A stretch of 8,961 nucleotides of DNA from Clostridiales bacterium (GTDB taxonomy: Bacteria; Bacillota; Clostridia; Oscillospirales; Oscillospiraceae): NCBI GenBank assembly GCA_004553495.1, contig SFLE01000040.1, positions 1 through 8,961 on the forward strand, read 5' to 3'. Under the pieces are notes generated by a model. That model worked only from the letters and a program-made list of their open reading frames with translations, had not been told where the DNA came from and searched no databases. Shown here in pieces: positions 6,268 to 8,961 of the stretch (the stretch's first letter is position 1; every line of letters starts with the position of its first letter). The position numbers and the translations under genes were made by a program.

Positions 6268-6990
6268 GTATTCGACCGGCGTAACGCCGGCGATAACCAC
6301 TGTGCGCGCCTTGTCATACTCATAAGCGCAGGTGGAAAGCGTCATTATCTGCGTTACACTCCCCGTGTCGGCATTGGTGGCAAATTTCGATTTGCCCAGC
6401 GCCTGAGGGAGATACGCCGCGAGCTCCTCCGGCGTGTCAAACACCTTGTAGCTTTCCGAGTCCGACGGCGTCACGAATGTCGCTATCAGGTCGAGGCGGT
6501 ATGCCCGCTGCTCGGTGAGAAACCACATCACCGGATGCTCCTCGTAAAACTCCTGCTCGGAGAACTTGTCGAGCACCGCGAACATCGCGCCCGAGCGCAT
6601 ATGGTGCCCGTAAATTATGGTGTTCAGGCTGCCCATGTTGGGGTCGTTTCTGCAGTCCATGAACAGAGTGCCGTTGGCGTTATAGCTGCCGTCGAGCATA
6701 CGGCGGAGGTAATAATTGTTGTCCTCAGCCTGCACGACGGGGTAGTTTATCACCGTGCCCTCGCAGTAGAGCCAGCCGACGACATCGCCGCACTCCTGCT
6801 TGAGCTGCGCGAAATCCACGGTTATCGGTATCTGACTGCTCTCGTCCTCGACGACGAAGCTTGCCGCGATCTCATCGTTGAGCTTTTGGCTCTCGCGGTT
6901 CTCGCTCCAATAGGAATAGAGCTTGAACGCCGAAAATATGAGCACAACGATGCATACAAGCAATAGTATTTTTCTGACGGCTCGTTTCAT
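6247..6990 (-). CDS. srtB: Class B sortase
   Basis: Membrane-bound transpeptidase that cleaves a C-terminal sorting signal and links the surface protein to peptidoglycan or to another subunit. The 247 residues have an N-terminal signal anchor (about 7-28) after basic residues, then an extracellular sortase domain from about 55. The triad is His129 in YGHHM, Cys221 in TLSTC and Arg229 in YEYDKAR. TLSTC, the VVGWLYCEGTVINYPVVQ block (70-87) and the length are class B features. ATG 6990 has GGAG five bases upstream. It is the last gene of the surface operon, 59 bases after a gene for a DPKTG-bearing protein, its likely substrate. Class B enzymes act either on haem-uptake NPQTN proteins or, in gut clostridia, on NPKTG/DPKTG-type proteins; the context favours the latter. 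Confidence 0.95.
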   Translation of the reverse strand: MKRAVRKILLLVCIVVLIFSAFKLYSYWSENRESQKLNDEIAASFVVEDESSQIPITVDFAQLKQECGDVVGWLYCEGTVINYPVVQAEDNNYYLRRMLDGSYNANGTLFMDCRNDPNMGSLNTIIYGHHMRSGAMFAVLDKFSEQEFYEEHPVMWFLTEQRAYRLDLIATFVTPSDSESYKVFDTPEELAAYLPQALGKSKFATNADTGSVTQIMTLSTCAYEYDKARTVVIAGVTPVEYKNGAVN

Positions 6991-7011
6991 ATGAACTCCA
7001 AATACCAGAAG

Positions 7012-7036
7012 TGCCTGCCGGTTTTGCCGGCAGGCA
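7012..7036 (-). other. Strong hairpin between the anchor-protein gene and the sortase gene
   Basis: TGCCTGCCGG (7012-7021) and CCGGCAGGCA (7027-7036) form a perfect ten-base-pair GC-rich stem with a five-base loop. On the transcribed (minus) strand it is not followed by a T-run, so it is not a classic terminator. It may stabilise upstream mRNA, serve as a processing site, or reduce read-through so that less sortase than substrate is made. Confidence 0.65.
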
Positions 7037-7049
7037 ATCTGATCACAAA

Positions 7050-7682
7050 TCAGTTTTCCTCTTTTTTATTGCGCTTTGTGAGCAGCAGGACGATGCCGCA
7101 CAGTGCGACAGCGCCTATTCCGGCATACAGCCAGACATTGAAGTCATCGCCCGTTTTCGGGTCGGTGGACTCGATCGGGAACTCCTCGACCTTGAACTGC
7201 CAGTCGAGATAGCCGACCGCCTCCTGGAATTCGTTGCCCATCTCGAGCGGAACGCTGAGCGTTACATCGAGCTTGACATCGGCGCCCGAGTAGAATGTGC
7301 CGAGGCACACCCAATCCTCGAGAGTCGCCTTCTGGTCGGAGGGCGCATCGAACAGAACGGACTTGCCATCCTGCTTGACGGTGAGGTTCATCTGGCTGAG
7401 AAACTCCTTGGATGCCTCGTGTCCGCCGAGCGCGCGCATATAGATCTTTACCTTGACCTTGTTGCTCGCATCGTTTTTCACCTGTATCTGCTGAGTAAGC
7501 TCATCGCCGGGCATAACGCCCTTGAAGTTTTCAAAAAGGTCGGTGGGCGAATAGTCGCTGCCGGGGGCAAAAACGAACTTCTCCGCCTGTCCCTCATAGC
7601 TCACAGAGGACGCGAGCGCCGCCGGTGCAAGCCCTACGCACAGCGCCAGCACCATGATAAAAGCAAGAACTTTCTTTTTCAT
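7050..7682 (-). CDS. Sortase-anchored TasA-like surface protein (DPKTG sorting signal)
   Basis: Secreted surface protein of 210 residues. The signal peptide is residues 1-24 (MKKK, hydrophobic core, cleavage after ALA). The mature part is a compact beta-rich domain with GVMPGDELTQQIQVKND (about 55-71), which resembles the PGD..T....F.N strand pair of TasA/camelysin proteins. The C-terminus is a cell-wall sorting signal: DPKTG at 174-178, a hydrophobic segment (about 183-201) and a basic tail KRNKK. This is the most likely substrate of the adjacent class B sortase. I chose ATG 7682 rather than the in-frame GTG at 7691 because GAGGTGA lies five bases before the ATG, and the GTG is part of that site. 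The upstream gene ends ten bases before. It is probably a minor or anchoring subunit of a surface fibre; the function is inferred. Confidence 0.82.
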   Translation of the reverse strand: MKKKVLAFIMVLALCVGLAPAALASSVSYEGQAEKFVFAPGSDYSPTDLFENFKGVMPGDELTQQIQVKNDASNKVKVKIYMRALGGHEASKEFLSQMNLTVKQDGKSVLFDAPSDQKATLEDWVCLGTFYSGADVKLDVTLSVPLEMGNEFQEAVGYLDWQFKVEEFPIESTDPKTGDDFNVWLYAGIGAVALCGIVLLLTKRNKKEEN

Positions 7683-7692
7683 GTCGCTCACC

Positions 7693-8232
7693 TCACTTGC
7701 TTATTCTGCCGTTGCCATCGACCGTAACGCCCCATGCTTCATTAACGGCATCCTTGGGCGTTGCCTGAATCGCGTCAGCCACTACAATTACCTGCGTGTT
7801 CGCGTCAAGCGTCATCTTATCACTGAGCAGATTGCCGGTCGAAGCGCCGACCTCTACGGCAGAGGTGTAGTAGTAATACTCACCAATCTGTACCCAGCCT
7901 GTTCCGAGCGCGAACGCAGGAACTTCCGCATTACCGGTGACTGTGCCATTACCGTCTATCGCATTTGCGACAAGGGCGACGCGGATGTAAACCGGAACGC
8001 CGGTGCTGTCGTTTTCAACGGTGATAGAGTTTTTTACATTATCCGTTATGTCCTCAACGACGGTTATCTTCGCCTCGGTGGGGGTAAACTTGTTTATCAC
8101 CGGCTCGGTGTGAGTTACTATGTAAGCTACCGTGCCGCCGACCGCCATGACGAGAATAAGCACTATCGCAATGATGAGCGCGGTGCTCTTCGCCTTGGGG
8201 GCGTGGGAGCCGTTTTTAGAAATGAAGTACAT
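7693..8232 (-). CDS. SipW-dependent-type signal peptide (TasA/camelysin-like) secreted protein
   Basis: Secreted protein of 179 residues. After a basic N-terminal stretch there is a hydrophobic core (about 18-31) and the segment AVGGTVAYIVTHTEPVINKF (30-49), characteristic of precursors cut by the special signal peptidase SipW. TasA and camelysin are the best-known members, and TasA forms biofilm matrix fibres. The mature part has SITVENDSTGVPVYIRVALV (69-88), like the N.g..pvYiRv strands of this group, a GTGW...G.YYYYTSAV block (110-125), and ends in EAWGVTVDGNGRISK, a C-terminus I recall from clostridial homologues. There is no sorting motif. A GGGGG lies about nine bases before the ATG. 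It is the second visible gene of the operon, 18 bases after the adhesin stop. A dedicated SipW-like peptidase would be expected upstream, outside the window. Confidence 0.82.
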   Translation of the reverse strand: MYFISKNGSHAPKAKSTALIIAIVLILVMAVGGTVAYIVTHTEPVINKFTPTEAKITVVEDITDNVKNSITVENDSTGVPVYIRVALVANAIDGNGTVTGNAEVPAFALGTGWVQIGEYYYYTSAVEVGASTGNLLSDKMTLDANTQVIVVADAIQATPKDAVNEAWGVTVDGNGRISK

Positions 8233-8250
8233 AATTCACAGCCCCCTTTC

Positions 8251-8961
8251 TCAGCCGATGAGTTTCGCAAAAAACTCGTTTATCTTGTAGCTTATGGTGT
8301 TAACACACTGGTTTATCGCATAAGAGCTTGCGCCGAGCCACTTGTTCGTGTCGAGTGTGTTCGTGACCGTAACGACATTTTTATCGGGATCAGCCGTCAT
8401 TTTAAACTGAACCGAAGCCTGATCTTTATAGCGCCATGACCAGTTGTTATCCTCGGTTATGGTGTATTCCTCGCCGACGGTGAGACCGCTTATCGTTACT
8501 TTCTCACCGGCTGTTACCGTTACCTTTGCAAACACATGGCCGCTCGAATCAGTAATGGTAAAGATGAACATGTCGTTTGCATCGTATGCGCCGCCTGTTA
8601 CCTCTTTTCTGAGCGTCATGCTCGTGAGGTTATACTCAAACTTTGCATAGTAGGTGGCGGCTTCGTACATTCCGTCGCTGTTCTTTTCGGGAACATATTT
8701 GTAGCCGTCGCTGACCTTATGCTCGCAATTTGCATCACTGTACCAGCCGACGAACTTGTAAGTCGGGTCGTTGTCTTTGATGGTCGCGGTAGAGCCATCA
8801 GGCACACCGGTGATAACTTTTACGGACTCATCACTTCTATTGGACACAGAGCAGATGCCATCCGCGACACCGGCACCAACGGCAACATAGTTTATAGTCG
8901 CCGTATTCTCGGTGTAGTAGAATGTGATAACATTCTTACCTTCATCTGTCGATATGATGGC
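8251..8961 (-). CDS. Large repeat-type surface adhesin, C-terminal part (partial)
   Basis: The frame is open from the right edge to TGA at 8251-8253, giving 236 residues of the C-terminus; the true start lies outside the window. An internal GTG at 8847 is only a codon within the gene. Visible parts (numbering from the edge) are: GKNVITFYYTENTATINYVA (8-27), the end of a repeat in the style of Gram-positive adhesins; an InlB B-repeat/Flg_new-like unit (about 47-110, with FVGWYSDANC and YYAKFEY); and a Cna-B/DUF7601-like beta-sandwich (about 115-203, TLRKEVTG, ISGLTVGEEYTITED, VTVTNT). The tail NKWLGASSYAINQCVN follows. No LPXTG-like motif, hydrophobic anchor or basic tail is present. It is cotranscribed with the TasA-like and sortase genes, so it is probably a tip or backbone subunit or a matrix adhesin. 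Confidence 0.83.
   Translation of the reverse strand, partial: AIISTDEGKNVITFYYTENTATINYVAVGAGVADGICSVSNRSDESVKVITGVPDGSTATIKDNDPTYKFVGWYSDANCEHKVSDGYKYVPEKNSDGMYEAATYYAKFEYNLTSMTLRKEVTGGAYDANDMFIFTITDSSGHVFAKVTVTAGEKVTISGLTVGEEYTITEDNNWSWRYKDQASVQFKMTADPDKNVVTVTNTLDTNKWLGASSYAINQCVNTISYKINEFFAKLIG

Noticed and set aside
6094..6966. Plus-strand open frame of 290 codons opposite the sortase gene
   Set aside because: It runs through the terminator and antisense to a sortase with a complete catalytic triad; its translation resembles no family.
7683..7691. GTG at 7691 as start of the DPKTG protein
   Set aside because: The GTG is part of the GAGGTGA Shine-Dalgarno for the ATG at 7682, which also gives a cleaner signal peptide starting MKKK.
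8251..8847. GTG at 8847 as a start giving a 198-residue protein
   Set aside because: The frame continues open to the window edge with adhesin-repeat sequence upstream, so the GTG is an internal Val codon of a longer gene.

Overview
This window most likely comes from a gut-type Gram-positive Clostridia (Oscillospiraceae/Ruminococcaceae-like). The reasons are a clostridial-order rnfC-D-G-E operon, a class B sortase with sorting-signal substrates, a SipW/TasA-type signal peptide, purine-rich Shine-Dalgarno sites, and the N-terminus of a small XRE regulator of a kind I associate with this group. The taxonomic call is inference; no rRNA or tRNA is present.

Left part (1-3067, minus strand): the start of an Rnf operon, rnfC > rnfD > rnfG > rnfE. 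rnfE runs off the left edge, and rnfA and rnfB would be expected beyond it. Rnf is a membrane ferredoxin:NAD+ oxidoreductase that couples electron transfer to Na+ or H+ export. The genes overlap or nearly touch. The Shine-Dalgarno sites of rnfD and rnfG lie inside the Ala/Lys/Glu-rich 3' ends of the genes before them. A good sigma-A-like promoter with an inverted repeat in its spacer precedes rnfC.

Middle (3282-6267): a divergently transcribed plus-strand pair encodes a cytoplasmic family 2 glycoside hydrolase and, coupled by a TAATG overlap, a GNAT acetyltransferase that appears to have lost its central acetyl-CoA-binding part by an in-frame deletion. A shared terminator separates this pair from a convergent alpha/beta hydrolase gene on the minus strand. 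Upstream of the hydrolase is a TTGACA promoter whose spacer is filled by a perfect palindrome. Next to it, in the opposite direction, sits a 27-codon remnant of an XRE-family HTH regulator that ends at the terminator of the next operon.

Right part (6247-8961, minus strand): a cell-surface assembly locus transcribed leftward. In order it encodes the C-terminal part of a large repeat-type adhesin (runs off the right edge), a small secreted protein with a SipW-dependent TasA/camelysin-type signal peptide, a second TasA-like beta protein with an ordinary signal peptide and a C-terminal DPKTG sorting signal, and a class B sortase. This is the most system-like part of the window: it looks like a fibre or matrix apparatus that combines TasA-type secretion with sortase anchoring. 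A strong hairpin lies between the sorting-signal gene and the sortase gene, and a long perfect terminator overlaps the sortase stop codon.
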